Shown in pieces: positions 1 to 11,449 of a stretch of 64,000 bases of DNA. The DNA comes from Gnetum montanum. Taxonomy: Eukaryota > Streptophyta > Gnetopsida > Gnetales > Gnetaceae. The notes under the pieces are model-generated. The model made no database searches. It was given only the letters and a program-made list of their open reading frames with translations, and was not told the origin of the DNA. The position numbers and the translations under genes were made by a program. The stretch is from assembly GCA_015680685.1 (NCBI GenBank), contig MNCI01002736.1:340611-404610 (forward strand), given 5' to 3'. Within the stretch, counting starts at the first letter, position 1. Each line of letters begins with the position of its first letter.

Positions 1-415
1 TTTGCACAAACCATGACCTCTACATGCAATTACACATTATGTCACTATATGTGATACATGGAACTTTCTTCTTCTTAATCTTTCCAAATGTATTTTCTTT
101 TGATATTTCTAGGGAAAGATCACAGATTCCTAGGCATGCGTCGATGGTGCTTAGCCATGCTCTTCCCATTATGATTGGGAAACCCCCTTACCATTTTTTA
201 CCTGAATCACTAGGAAGTCAGCTGGGTACGACCACCCACAAATAGTGGTAATAATGTCTTCCACCAGTTCCAATGGGATAGTGATGGACTGGTCGGCTAG
301 CTCTAGATGGATGTTTCTCTTTCTCAATGGAGGTAGGTTCCAGGCCTTGTAAATTTCTTGAGAAATCAAGTTGACACTGGAACCTGAATCCAGAAGAGCC
401 TTGCAGTAGCATTTC
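1..415 (-). pseudogene. Ty3/gypsy aspartic protease region, running off left edge
   Basis: On the minus strand this reads as the retropepsin-like domain of a Ty3 polyprotein. From about 411 downward it encodes the active-site motif LLDSGSSVNLIS, then a stretch with LELADQSITIPLELVEDI, and after a frame change near 169 the segment AWLSTIDACLGI. The same order of motifs occurs in the minus-strand elements at 36965-37520 and 62946-63420, so family membership is well supported. The catalytic Asp-Ser-Gly is intact here, unlike in the 37-kb copy. At least one frameshift breaks the reading frame. The reverse transcriptase half would lie to the left of the window. Protease function is known for the family; this copy is inferred to be dead. 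Confidence 0.8.
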
Positions 416-1915
416 TAGCAATTTCTAAGTATATCAAAGGACTCTTAGGATTAGAGAATTTCTTAGGAAGGTGGCCAGCTTTGATCTAATTAGTGACGAC
501 ATGTGTTAGCATGACCGTATGCGTTGAGTGTGATGATTGGATTGAAGGGGGCTTCGAAGTTTTGATTAATATTGAGGTGTCTAAGGAATTAGCTGCTTGT
601 GATTGCAAGGGCTTGGTTGGACTGTTGGTTCTAAAGAAAGGACTTTTCTTCATGTGGTTGTTGGAACCAATAGTAGGTTGAGAGTTAACAACCCTCATGG
701 TGTTACATTGCTACGGATGGGTAGGGCTTTCACCTTACATCGCGGGAGCAGGTGGTAGTGGAGCTATTGGTGGAAGAGATGCAACCGGATGAGAAGGATG
801 ATATGCTTGTGGAATATTACCTCTAGAAGAGGGAGTCCCATAATACTCATGGGCTTGGTAGTGAGGTTGAGGAGTGACGTGACCAGTAGAGTCACGTGGG
901 GAGATTGGTTGTTGCATGTAATATCCATATGGGTCAGGTTGCTGGTAAGGATGCTGTTTCCTTGGTGGTGGCATTCCCCATGATTGTGGGTGTTGCCACT
1001 GTTGATATTGCTTAATCGGTTATGGTGGAGTTCCACTAGAATAATATGTTAAGGGTTGGTGGAACTACCTTGGGTTACCTTGAGGATAAGGTAACCTTCG
1101 GGGTGTTTGCCTTTTTTTTAATTGTGGGTTGAGTGCATACACCCCAGACTCCTGCAGATGTGAGATTACACAGAAACATCCCTTAGGATGGTCATATTGA
1201 CATATCTCACATCCACTATCATTGTTTGTTTTAGAATCCACAACCTCTTCAATGATGGAAAATTTTCCCTTACCCTTGCTATGTGCATGTTCAGCCTCTT
1301 TTTTTTTCTCATTACCTTGCTCTCTAAACTCCTCTACTATTTTAAGAATAGTTTGAAATCTATTGTCTAAGGAATCCCACATTTGGTCTACCTTTGCTGA
1401 AAATTCTAATGTCATCTTTTGGATAGGCAAAGTTTTCCTATTCACCATCTCTTCAAGTGGTGACTCTTCTTCATTCTCACAAAATTTTACTCCCCTCTTT
1501 CGAAGGGAAGGATATCAGTTATACTCTTCTACAGTTTCTCTTTTCCGTAGCTCACCTTCTTCCTTAGCAACTTACTTCAATAATCTTTGAATTTGATGGG
1601 ACCTAAGATTGGATAGTATCCCTTGGGCATAAGTCCCAAGGGTTCTTCTCGTTTCATGCCTAAGCCCATCCATGAGATGGTGCAGTTGATTCCTTTGCAA
1701 ATAACCATGGCCAGGACAACGATGTAACAATGCATAGTATTGGCCCATGGCAACATCCAAGGATTCATGTCCTCGTTTCCAGCCTTGGATTTTCTTTCAC
1801 AAGTTAGACACTCGGGAGTATGTTTGGTACTAGCTTTCTGCTTCTTTAACTAATGTCTATGGGAACAACTTAAGTTTTTGCCATTCATTCTCTATGTTCT
1901 GTAAACTAATGTCAT
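416..1915 (-). pseudogene. Ty3/gypsy gag remnant (Athila/Tat-like)
   Basis: Minus-strand gag of the same element as the protease at 1-415. The longest open piece (1065-1448) has a lysine/glutamate-rich segment followed by CEICQYDHPKGC, then a short linker. Lower coordinates (735-974) give a proline/tyrosine-rich tail (for example PQPHYQAHEYYG). Higher coordinates (1572-1760) match the retrotransposon-gag core around HLMDGLRHETRRTLGTYAQG. Nearly identical strings occur near 38650 in the 30997-40938 element, so the two are related copies. Homology stops near 1915, where copia-type sequence begins, so the gag N-terminus and 5' LTR are missing. Several stops and frame changes make it non-functional. 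Confidence 0.8.
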
Positions 1916-2003
1916 AAGAAATATTGAAAATATATGACTTGGTGAATTTGAAGACTACTAACCCATTTTCATAAGTTTTGAACATCATCAAAAAGGGGGA
2001 GAT
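1916..2003 (+). mobile_element. copia-type 3' tail with polypurine tract
   Basis: The stretch ends with a purine run (aaaaagggggagat, about 1990-2003) directly before TGTCAACC. A short coding-like tail followed by such a polypurine tract and a TGT-starting LTR is the usual 3' arrangement of SIRE/Maximus-type plant copia elements. Only the tail is present; the rest of that element's internal region is not seen to the left, where unrelated minus-strand Ty3 gag begins. Confidence 0.5.
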
Positions 2004-2043
2004 TGTCAACCTTTTGGTAGGTCAAAACCTTAAGGAAAATGAA

Positions 2044-2195
2044 GAACATATAATGTTGTGGAATGTGATATTTTTACATAGCATGAAGAGGGACTCAAAG
2101 AATGTCATCTATAAATGGAGAACATGGAATGTTGTGGAATGTGTTATTTTTGTAGGGCATGAAGGAGAGCTCAAAGAATGGCATCTACATAGAGA
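2044..2195 (+). repeat. 76-bp tandem duplication
   Basis: Two adjacent imperfect copies, 2044-2119 and 2120-2195, both beginning GAACAT and sharing AATGTTGTGGAATGTG and later CTCAAAGAATG. They differ at several sites, so the duplication is not recent. Confidence 0.85.
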
Positions 2196-2329
2196 TGTCA
2201 AAGTAGAGACTACAAGCACTCAAGGAAGCATGGACAAGTACGTAGACTACAAGCAAAATGAAGATGATTTAGTGATCAAGAGAAAGCTAATCAGCTAGAG
2301 GAAGCCTAAGGAATTAAAGTTCAAAAGTT

Positions 2330-2535
2330 GACAAGATGTCTCCTAGAAGCAGAATATGTCTTGGCCAAAGTGGAGAACATGCAGCAAAGATATCTCCCAA
2401 AAATAGGAGATGTATCCTATTGGAAGAAGGTGTCTCCATAGAGATGTCCCAATTGTAGAAGAGACATCTCCCTAGAATTGAAGCCTTTTTTAGGAAGACA
2501 TTCCAATGTCGAAAGAGACATCTACACTAGTTGTT
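2330..2535. repeat. cluster of GACATCTCC / GGAGATGTC-like motifs
   Basis: Within about 200 bases there are repeated variants of AGATGTCTCC, ATATCTCCC, GGAGATGTA, GTGTCTCC, AGATGTCCC, GAGACATCTCCC and GAGACATCTAC. A second dense cluster of the same motif lies at 5460-5575. Both sit in LTR-like sequence, so a promoter or enhancer role in the LTR is possible but inferred. Confidence 0.6.
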
Positions 2536-2870
2536 AAATAGTTGTTGCATGAATTTCGAGGTAATTTTGGAAACTCTAAGGCTATATGAAGATTTCATGC
2601 TTTTGAAAATAGTGCAAGTGTTCTGCATGAACTATCACCATCAACATAATCATTGCATATTGTACCTGTGTACTTCATTTGTAAAATTATTTGATTGATT
2701 GATTGTTGAGTTGTACTTCAAAGTGCAAGGATGCGTAAAGTGAGTTACATTTTGTCCTTGTGATTTTATTTCTCTTTTTTTCCATGCTAGGGTTGATGTG
2801 CTTCTTGCAAGAAGGCATCATGATTGAGCTTATCAGGATCCTACGAGATTGAGTGTTTGTGCAGCATTAA

Positions 2871-3035
2871 AACACTTTGGAGTAGAGCTCAATTTGTAAA
2901 TGTTGTGGATCCTTGAAACCACTTTCTAAGTTTGTTGGGACTTTGTAGGATCAGGTGGTTTCATGATAACAAAACACTTTGGAGTGGAGCTTAGAGCTTT
3001 TATAGGGTGTGGTACCCTTCAAACAACTTTTTAGA
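2871..3035 (+). repeat. 102-bp-spaced imperfect direct repeat
   Basis: AACACTTTGGAGTAGAGCT at 2871 recurs as AACACTTTGGAGTGGAGCT at 2973, each followed by related text (a GTGG...CCTTGAAACCA block and a GTGG...CCTTCAAACAA block). Confidence 0.7.
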
Positions 3036-3189
3036 GAAACAAAGTCTAGACGTGTATAAGTGATCTACCCTTTGAATGTGAACTACCCAAGTTGGGAACC
3101 ATGTTAAATTTGGTTGTGATTTTTGGGGTTGTTTATTTTGATTTGGGGAAGTTATTCATCTCCCCCTTCTAAGTTATATGATCCACAAT

Positions 3190-3630
3190 AATACGCATGT
3201 TTGTCAAGATGACCTTTGGGGATTTGACCCAGGGTATTTATACCTAGGCATTAGAGGTCATATCAGTATGAAGTTGTAGAGCTAGTAAAGGAGAGTAATA
3301 GGTGTTGGGTGAAATAGGATAAGAAGAGGACTGATCATACCTTTTGGTCCATTATAGGCCTAACCATGGTGGTAGTGTTGGATAGCCTCTAAGGACTAGA
3401 TGCTAAAGGAAGATAACCCCAAGGAATACTTAGAGCATGATCCAAATACATTATTCCATATTAATAAAGCATTTCATTGTTTTTTCTTCTACATTTTTTC
3501 TATTATTTTCTTTAAGCATAATGTCAAATGTTAAACATATTTTACATTTTCCACATTATCTTCTTATGCATAATGTCTAATATAATATATATTTAATGTT
3601 TGCCATGACATTCAAGAACAAGATGTCACA
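3190..3630 (+). repeat. 5' LTR (left part missing)
   Basis: It aligns with the 3' LTR at 8580-9153 from about position 8735 onward, through GGTATTTATACCTAGGC to GATGTCACA. The first roughly 150 bases of the LTR are absent, replaced by the preceding copia-type sequence. Confidence 0.8.
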
Positions 3631-3632
3631 TT

Positions 3633-3643
3633 TGGTATCAAAG
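3633..3643 (+). other. primer binding site, initiator-Met tRNA type
   Basis: TGGTATCAAAG lies two bases after the LTR end. The standard plant tRNA-iMet primer site is TGGTATCAGAGC, so this is a lightly mutated version in the expected place. Confidence 0.75.
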
Positions 3644-5389
3644 AAAAAATATGACCCAATGGCTAATTAAAACTAAGGATTGAATACAACCTAATGATGA
3701 ACCATGGAGTCACAATCTAGGGAGAGTCACAAATTACCATCAGATGCACAACATATTCATGATAATTCATGTAAGCTAGAAGATACACTTCTAATAATTT
3801 TCATGGGCAAATGAGTTAGGACTACACTTCTATAGGAGAACCAAAAAAGTGTATCATTTCCAAGATAGATTCCAGCAACCAACAAGATTCTTTCATGCAT
3901 ATCATTGACTAGGGAAGATTTGATTACATCTCATCAAGATTTACCAACTACAAGAGGCATTGGTAAGACAAGAATACACCATTCTAGGTAACTTTTACCC
4001 ATCTTGTAGTGATGCTAGAAATGCTAATTAATTAAGATCATTGTTAAGTTCCTCCGAGAAGGTTAGTAACTATGACCAAAGTCAAGACTTATTGCCCCAA
4101 AATACCTAATCCTTGTAACTTGGCATTACTCATCTTACCCAAGACCTATGTATTGGTAAGTTTAAGGATGATCAAACTAGCCATAATAATGTCTCATCCT
4201 ACTCAACCAATGAGGATTATTATCATGAGATCCATAGGGAAACTAATAATTTTTGGTAAATGTTGTGATATCTTACATTGCTAACCCTCCCCTTAGTATC
4301 TCGCCAGAATATAACCATGATCCAAAAGAACAAACTTATATCATACTTACCAAATTAAAAGGTAAAGTTATTATATTTCTGTCCAAGGGTTGGTATATCA
4401 TTTACAATTAAATGCAAGTCATCTTAGAGTCTTAAAGTTATGCATACGTCATCCCAAAAATGTCAGTTTGGAAAAATATGCAATTTTGATCCTTTTAGAC
4501 CTTGGAAATCCAACTTAGTTTTTGGATCTTAAAACCATACCCAATGTGTAATACTTGTCGAGACGATTCCAATGGTACAAATTTTGTCCTAATCATCTTA
4601 CAATTTGGGAGATATTACCATTTAAATTTTCTCATAATGCATGTTAATAATAATAATAATATAGTTAATAAATTAATTAAATAATATTTAATTTAAAGGA
4701 AAAAGTCAAAAAAATTAGGGATAAGAATTGAACTTGGAACATTCACTTAGCCACCCAAACACATATCCCATCATTCACCAAACCACCATATCAACCACTA
4801 GGACAAGGTGAAATAAAATAATAAACACATTAAATAATATTTAAAGTTTTAGTAATTAAAATTTGAAATAATAAAATTTTTACCCTACCTTTGTAGGGTA
4901 TGGCTAGTTGCTCTTTTGTGTGGTTGGGCCATTGGTCTAATTGTGTAGTGTCACAGTCAACCTAGGTGTAGCAACACTAACCTTTGCTCTCATGCTCATC
5001 CCACAAGCTGTTGCCAATGCCATTCCACTACCACCTCTCATGCCACTATTGCCACACATCATTATTGCTATTTTGTGCTGTAATTTTCTACACACCAATA
5101 CTACCCTTATACTCCTTTACATTGTCATTTTCCCACTAGCACTATCTTCCACCTCCCTCTACTACATCTTCCTTCATCTTTTATTATGCCATCTATGGCT
5201 TCTCGCATGTCATTTTCCCATTGCTATCACCACTACTACCACTATTGGTGTAGGGACACCTCTTCTGATCCCCTTGATCTCTCCTACATACTATGTGTCT
5301 TTTTGAGTTAACTTTTTTGGGGATGATTCTTGGATATTTTGACATGTTTTGAGGTGTTTATAGCTCACTTTGATGAGGAAGTTTTAGGG
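3644..5389. other. internal region of decayed element, no gene seen
   Basis: I see no convincing coding sequence. An open stretch at 4941-5306 is built of pyrimidine-rich CCACTACCACC-like sequence and translates to low-complexity Leu/Pro/Thr text with no motif. A short ATAATAATAATAAT run lies near 4648. Confidence 0.5.
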
Positions 5390-6250
5390 TCTATGGGGAC
5401 TTTTTGGGAGGCATCCAAAGGCTCTCAACATCAAAATGAGCACTTTTATTTTTAGTACCTTCATAAGAGACATCTCCCCAGAAAGATAGATGTCTTTTTA
5501 GAGATGTCTTCCCAAAGACATCTCCCTTAAAGAGTAGACATCTACCAAAAATAGAAGACGTCTCTCGTATGAGCAGGGCTTTCATAGGATTGTCTACATC
5601 AAGCTAGAGACAATTTAGACGCATGGAAAAACTTCCAAAAATTCCATTCCAATTTAGGAAGTAGACAAAGCAAGATGGAAATGGTTGGGAGAAGGTGAAA
5701 AGACTTGGGAAATAGTTGGAGAACCTCAAGTTGAGTTGAGGAACAGTTTCTAATATTTTTACCTTCCGATTGCTTATAAATATTGATGTAATTCACCATT
5801 GTAAGAGTCGCAGTACCAAGTGCTGCAATGCCAAGGGCCACAATGCCAATGTAGAAGGCCAGATAACCTTGACCATGAGCTAGAGAGAAGCTTTTGAGAG
5901 TTAAGGGAGGAGAGCTTATGCAAGAAAGTTGAGTGAGAGGCAAAGAGGAGCACTTGAGAGAGATTAGGAGAATCTCTTATAAATATCTTGACTTGAGCTT
6001 GGGCTCCATTGTGAGCAATTGAGGAATGAGAGGAAACAAGTGTGGTCTCTAAGATCCTTGGAAGAGTTGTGAGTTAAGCTTGGCTCCTCATCTTTGATGT
6101 ATTTTCTATGTATTTTGAGAATTATCTTAATAGAAGATATATTTTCTCCATTTTATTATGTTATTTTGTTTCTAAGCTAGATTTGCTTAAAAGTTGTGGA
6201 TTGGGTCCTATTGAGGTGCATAACCCTTGCACCAGGTAACATGCTCTCAA
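5390..6250 (+). mobile_element. LTR-like block with TATA boxes
   Basis: The block has a motif cluster of GACATCTCC type (5460-5575), TATAAATA at 5775-5782 and again at about 5978-5985, then a G/A-rich transcribed-looking stretch. This arrangement resembles the U3-R-U5 of an LTR. I could not find a matching partner or a primer site, so it may be a solo LTR or a fragment. It sits inside the internal region of the 3190-9153 element. Confidence 0.35.
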
Positions 6251-8579
6251 CCATTACCTACATTGATGCCAAAAAGTTTGCTGAGAATTTGGCAACTCAC
6301 AGTGTCCACAAAAATTGTTAGTATTGAAAAAGCCTTCCTCCTCCACTAACCAACAAACATCATCGGTGCTAGAAAAACCTACTTGTCAATTATAGGAAAA
6401 GTTTCTATCAATTGATCAAAATTTTAAAAAACATCAACATGAAAAAAGGAAATTTAAATATTTAAAAGAAGGCTAATTTTTTTTTTAAAAATAACTTGAT
6501 GGAGTGGTAGCAATTTTAATTTATGTAATTAAGCATGCTCATTTTAGAGTAGTACTAGGATAGGTGATTCCTCGGAAAGTCTTGTTTTTCATGCCCAATG
6601 TGTTGGACTTTAGAAGCAGTAACTTTTAATTTTGGAAGCCTTTCTTGGAGAATGAAGAGTCATTTTCTATAGATTTCAATCTTCTAGATGCAATGATGAA
6701 GTCAGATTAGCTTCATTAAGCTCCAAAAAGTAGTTTTTAATCCTTGCCCAAACATGGTACCTCAAGACTCTCAAAGACTCAAATTTAGCATAACTCAGAC
6801 ATACAATGTATGTTTCTAACACATAAATAGTTATTTCTAATATTTTTTAACCTCCTGAACTTAATGGTGAGGTTAAACTCATCATCTAGGTACTTGAAAA
6901 TTTGGTGGTATCATATATCATGTCTTAAGAAGCCATAACTTAGATTGATTAATAATGCCTAAGAATTAAATTTTTGGGACTAGTAGATCTAACCTCTTGG
7001 GCCATCTTGGACATTAAGATTAGACATTTAGCATATGCTGATAGCTACTATTAGATCACTAATCCCTAATGTATCATTAGTTACACTACCAAAGTTAGTG
7101 TCTTAAGGAGGGTAGAAAGGTCATTAAGAGTCTAGGTAATATAGGTGGGTGAACCAAAACAATCATGAATATGTATATCAATTAAGCTTGCAACTAGGTA
7201 AAATATCTAGACTATTCAAAGTAGTCACATCAATCACCATGGACAATCAAAATCTTGTCCTAACAAGATGCATGATACCCATAAAGAGAAGTAACCCAAG
7301 AAGGAATCCATGAATAAAAATAAACCATGGGTGTTGTACTAACATAACTATCTATACATGCATAACCATATAACTACAAGAATGAACAAGATATGATTCT
7401 TGAAATTCCAAAATTTCAAATCATGATAAGGAAGAACGATTAAGATTTTGGACAAGCCACATAGCCTTGGAATTGATATTTGAAATTTAATATCAAAGAG
7501 ATGTGTGTGCATGGTTAACATATATTCAATTTTTAAATAAAAATGTTTAGATATTAGACTTCATTAAGTGGTAGACTTGATTAACCAAATAGAAGAATGT
7601 TTGAAGAATAAGTTATTTCCTAATCCATACTAATATCAATCTAGTGTCATTCATCCTATGTGGAGATCTTAATGTGGAATTTAGAAGTGGTTTTTATCAA
7701 TTCTAAAAATTTGAATATGTAAAAGAATCCTTGGAAGAGGAGTTTAATTTGAAGAATATGTTCCCATCAATCCACCATGCAAGACTTTTGACTAGTGCGT
7801 ATTTTGCTTACTTTAAATCTTTTATAAGTTAAATCCTAGAATTCAAGAATAAGTAAGGTTGATGGATAGAATTCATCAAGAACCATAGTTCACCAATTCC
7901 ACTAACATGATTAATAAAGATAGATCAACATCCTTTTTCATCAAGATCCTATACTACATCTAGTATGATGCCCAATTCTTCCAAGTCATGAAGTTGTTGG
8001 AGTTAATTTCTAAGAAAGAAGTGAACAGGCAAGATCAACCCCTACCATCTTGAAGAAGGCCATTTGACCACATATGCCTTATGGAAAAATTATGATTAGT
8101 TTTATTAAATCTCAAGATTGATCAAGATCAAGGAGTATCTTAATCTTACTTTTCTTCATAATCTTTCTATTTTATTCATTGATTAATTTATATTCTAATT
8201 AGGTAGGTAAAATATATAAGATAATAATAGTTGGGAATAAGGATTTTTCCTACCTTCACTTGGGTAACTAAATATGAGTTACACTTTATGTGAACCTAGT
8301 TAGGAGCAATGATTAGTGGTTGGTATATCTTTAATTTATCTTTTATCATTATCTTAGAGAATGAGGTAAGTATTAATAAAATAATATTTAAATTCCCATA
8401 TATCCTTCTCCATTATATTTTTTTTGTAGATTAAGCAGTAGAACATTAGGATATTTAACCTAATGTCAAAAGGAGTAATCAAAATCTTGGAGAATTAAAG
8501 CATGAAAGCAACACTAGAGCTAGAGAAAGATCATGAAAGTGAACTTGTTTGAGGATGAACAAAAGCTAAGGAGGTAGAT
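6251..8579. other. internal region of decayed element, no gene seen
   Basis: AT-rich sequence with stops in all frames; nothing recognisable. The last bases (aagctaaggaggtagat, ending 8579) are purine-rich and lie directly before the 3' LTR, consistent with a weak plus-strand polypurine tract. Confidence 0.45.
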
Positions 8580-9153
8580 TGTCACATCCCCATTTCTGAA
8601 TGATGCCACTACATTACAAAGATAGTGTCTCTTCATAAAATGTATCATAATTATTCTAATAATACTTGAAAAAGCAAGTTGTAATTAAGATTTAAAAAAG
8701 ACATATTATAATAATGGACATGTCTCTTGAGGTGACCTTTATGAGTTTGACATAAGGTATTTATACCTAGGCATTAGAGGTTGTATCAACATGGAGTTGT
8801 AAAGCTAGTAAAGGTGAGTAATAGGTACTGGGTGAAATGGAATAGGAAGAGGACTAACCATTCCTTTTAACCAGTTTTAAGCCTAATTGTAGTCGCAGTT
8901 TTGGCTATCCTCTAAGGGATATATGTCGAAGGAAGATAATCCCAAGGAACACTTAGAGCATAACCCAAATATATAATTTCACCTTAATAAAGCATTTCAT
9001 TCTTTTTCCTTCTGCATTTTCCCTATTATTTTCTTTAAGCATAATATCAAATGTTAAGCATATTTAACAATTTCCATATTATCTTCTAATGTATAATGCC
9101 TAATATAATGTATATTTGACGTTTTCCATGACATCCAAGAATGAGATGTCACA
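8580..9153 (+). repeat. 3' LTR, 574 bp
   Basis: It starts TGTCACATCCCC and ends GAGATGTCACA, giving a TGTCACA...TGTCACA-type terminus. It contains the TATTTATACCTAGGC block and an AATAAAGCATTTCATT stretch that could serve as a polyadenylation region. The right part matches 3190-3630. Confidence 0.8.
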
Positions 9154-9887
9154 ACAAAGCTTGGTAAAATTTTTTAATATCTTTAAGAGAAAAAGCATAG
9201 TTTATTTTGATCTTGCATTGACATAAATGCCAAAAACATTTAGAATCTTTTTTTTATCATTGGTAACAAACTAATTTATCTTTGTTTAATAAATTCCATC
9301 TTTGTAATTTAAATTGGATTTTTATATGATTTTATAGTTTTTAATGACTTTTAAGTATTTTATAAAATTGTAGGTATTTTACATTTTTCATTGCATTATT
9401 TTGAGAATAATTGTAATTAGAATTTTTATAAGATTAAAATTTAGATTCCAAACCTTTTGAATTTTAGGTTGAAAATCCTCCATTTTTATAGTTATTGTAA
9501 AATGATTATGCCTCTTCGATATATGCTATGTGTCTATTAATAACATGAAGTATTGATGAGCACTTGAAGTAGTAATATTTCTTAATAAATAATGTTTATT
9601 TCACTTGATATTAGATTAGTAGCAAGTATATTTTAATTGATTGTTATCATTTATATTATGTTATAACTCATTAATAATAGTTTTGTATATCTTATTTTAG
9701 GCCCAAAAGTAGGGATTAAATGATCTCAGGTAAAAAATCTAACTACATCGGCATGTTTAGAACATTTGAATTAATTGATTTTAATTTGTTATTACATAAA
9801 ATGGATTTTAGATGTGAAAGTTATGGTTGGTCAAAGCTGCCTATGAATAATAGTACCTATCAAAACTAACATAAGGGAAGAAATGAT
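9154..9887. other. AT-rich sequence, nothing recognised
   Basis: Stops in all frames and long A/T runs; no repeat partner found in the window. Confidence 0.4.
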
Positions 9888-9977
9888 GACTTTGGAATCG
9901 CCTACCTAGTAGGTGAAGACTTTGGAGCCATTTATTCTATAGGTGAATACTTTTGAGCCACATTATCTAGTACATGA
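9888..9977 (+). repeat. 30-bp tandem repeat, three units
   Basis: Units start at 9888, 9918 and 9948. Each carries a version of GACTTTGGAGCCA followed by CTAGTAGGTGAA. Spacing is exactly 30 bases although the units have diverged. Confidence 0.8.
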
Positions 9978-10536
9978 TGAATTTTTAGGCCCATTGTTAT
10001 CCCTTGTGTTTTTGCTAAATGGATCCAAAATTTGTATAAATTAAGGTATTGGGCCTTATTTTTCCTAACACTTGAGGAGGGTAGTTTGAGCTCTATGCTT
10101 CTCTGTTACTTGATTATTTATTCCCTTAAGGTAATTGCTGATTTCTTCCATTTCTCTTATAATTTTTATATTATTGTTATTATTTCATTTGTATGAGTGG
10201 AGTTGGAAATTCTTTCTCAGTACTAGAGTGAGTTAAGGTGTACAAATATCTTTTTATCATTAATGAAAGATAAGTTGGAGTCCTTTATAATTTTTTCCTT
10301 TAAGTTAGAAAGCAAGAATGTTTTGTGGATATACTAGCAATTAATAGGTGATAGATATTGATTAAGGAAGAATTTGGTTTATTAAGGGAAGAAGTAATAA
10401 ACTCTTGATTTCACCATTACTTCTTGGTATTTGCATCATCTAGGCTTATCTCCACGAGTATGACATATGGGTGAGTTATAGGTGAGGTGATAAACTAGTG
10501 AATTAACTTATCTAGTTGTAGAAGAGCTTATCATTT
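9978..10536 (+). other. possible 5' LTR tail of the next element
   Basis: No coding sequence. Position before a possible primer site at 10537 suggests that some of this is LTR, but I found no second copy, so the left limit is unknown. Confidence 0.25.
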
Positions 10537-10554
10537 TGACACTACTATTGGGGA
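10537..10554 (+). other. possible decayed tRNA-Asp primer binding site
   Basis: TGACACTACTATTGGGGA can be laid on the Athila-type primer site TGGCGCCGTTGCCGGGGA with every mismatch being a transition. It lies about 0.9 kb before a plus-strand Athila-like gag. Match is only 10 of 18, so this is suggestive. Confidence 0.35.
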
Positions 10555-10759
10555 GGTAAGCAGTATTTAATTACTCGGAATAATGGTTTACACTCTTGCA
10601 TGATTTTCTTTTTTCTTTTTCTTAGCTTTTATTTACTAGAGTAGTTTGATTTTTAAAATATGTTTTATTTATATTTTTTTGAAGATTAGTAGAGTAGATT
10701 TTTATTTCTTTTTATTCAATTTTAAAGTTTAATTTCATTCTGTAATTTTTATATTTTTT

Positions 10760-11060
10760 CTCTAAAAAATCATATGTAAAAATTTATATTTGAGAAATCA
10801 AATATGAAAAATTAGATCTAAAAATTTTAGATTTACATCCTTAATTTTTAGATTTTATAAATCATATTTTAAAATTTAGATTTAAAAACTAAAATTTGAA
10901 AATTTTGGATTTAAAATTTCAAATCTGAAATCTTAAATTTTAAAATTTAGAGTTAGAAAGATTAATTTGAAAGTTTTAGATCTTCAAGTTTAAATATAAA
11001 CATGTAATAGTAATTTTTTTTTTCAAATTTAAGATTTATAATTTAGATTAGAGATTTATG
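10760..11060. repeat. AT-rich low-complexity tract
   Basis: About 300 bases of quasi-repeated AAATTT, TTTAGATTT and AAATTTGAAAATTTT words with very few G or C. No fixed period is obvious by eye. Confidence 0.7.
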
Positions 11061-11449
11061 TTTTCAAGTTTCTAATAGAAGAAACATCATCAAGTGGAAT
11101 CTCGAAGATCCAGGTAATTATCATAAACCTTACAATAGATGTTATCGTTGAAAAAGATGGGAAAAAAATCATTTTCTTTAGAATCTATTAAAATCTAAGG
11201 CTTGGTATTTCAATTACTTTATTACATTTGAAATATTTCTTTACATGATTTTGGGAAAAAAAAAATATAATCGATTAGAAACATGTATAATAATTGTTAA
11301 AATCTCTAGTTCTCTTTTGTTTTCTATTTATATAAACTTGGGATGTGGGCTTTAAATTTATTGTTTAGTTTACTATTTATCTTTTATATCTCTTTTATGT
11401 TGATTAAATAGTGAATGTTTAGAATTAAATATACATAATTCAAAGTAAC

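Larger units (their letters stand above)
2004..3189 (+). mobile_element. probable copia LTR (SIRE-like), 3' end not resolved
   Basis: It begins TGTCAACC right after a polypurine tract, as an LTR should. Inside are a 76-bp tandem duplication (2044-2195), a cluster of GACATCTCC-like motifs on both strands (about 2330-2530), and a pair of similar blocks 102 bp apart (from 2871 and 2973). I cannot place the true right end, because the next recognisable unit is the truncated LTR beginning about 3190. An open frame at 1978-2298 only spans the tandem repeat and shows no protein similarity. Confidence 0.4.
3190..9153 (+). mobile_element. decayed LTR retrotransposon, truncated 5' LTR
   Basis: The element is bounded by two copies of the same LTR: a partial one ending GATGTCACA at 3630 and a full one at 8580-9153 that begins TGTCACATCCC and ends GATGTCACA. 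Both share a TATTTATACCTAGGC block and the surrounding several hundred bases. The internal region (3644-8579) shows no recognisable gag or pol frame and contains other LTR-like material near 5390-6250. Lineage cannot be set from the sequence; a Ty3 or non-autonomous element is likely. The LTR pair differs at many positions, so the insertion is old. Confidence 0.75.

Noticed and set aside
1978-2298. 106-codon open frame, plus strand
   Set aside because: Created by the 76-bp tandem duplication across a polypurine tract and LTR start; no protein similarity.
4941-5306. 121-codon open frame, plus strand
   Set aside because: Low-complexity pyrimidine-rich sequence giving Leu/Pro/Thr text, no motif, inside a decayed element.
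5815-5855. Short GCAATGCCAA-type repeats
   Set aside because: Only about three poor units; too weak to call a minisatellite.
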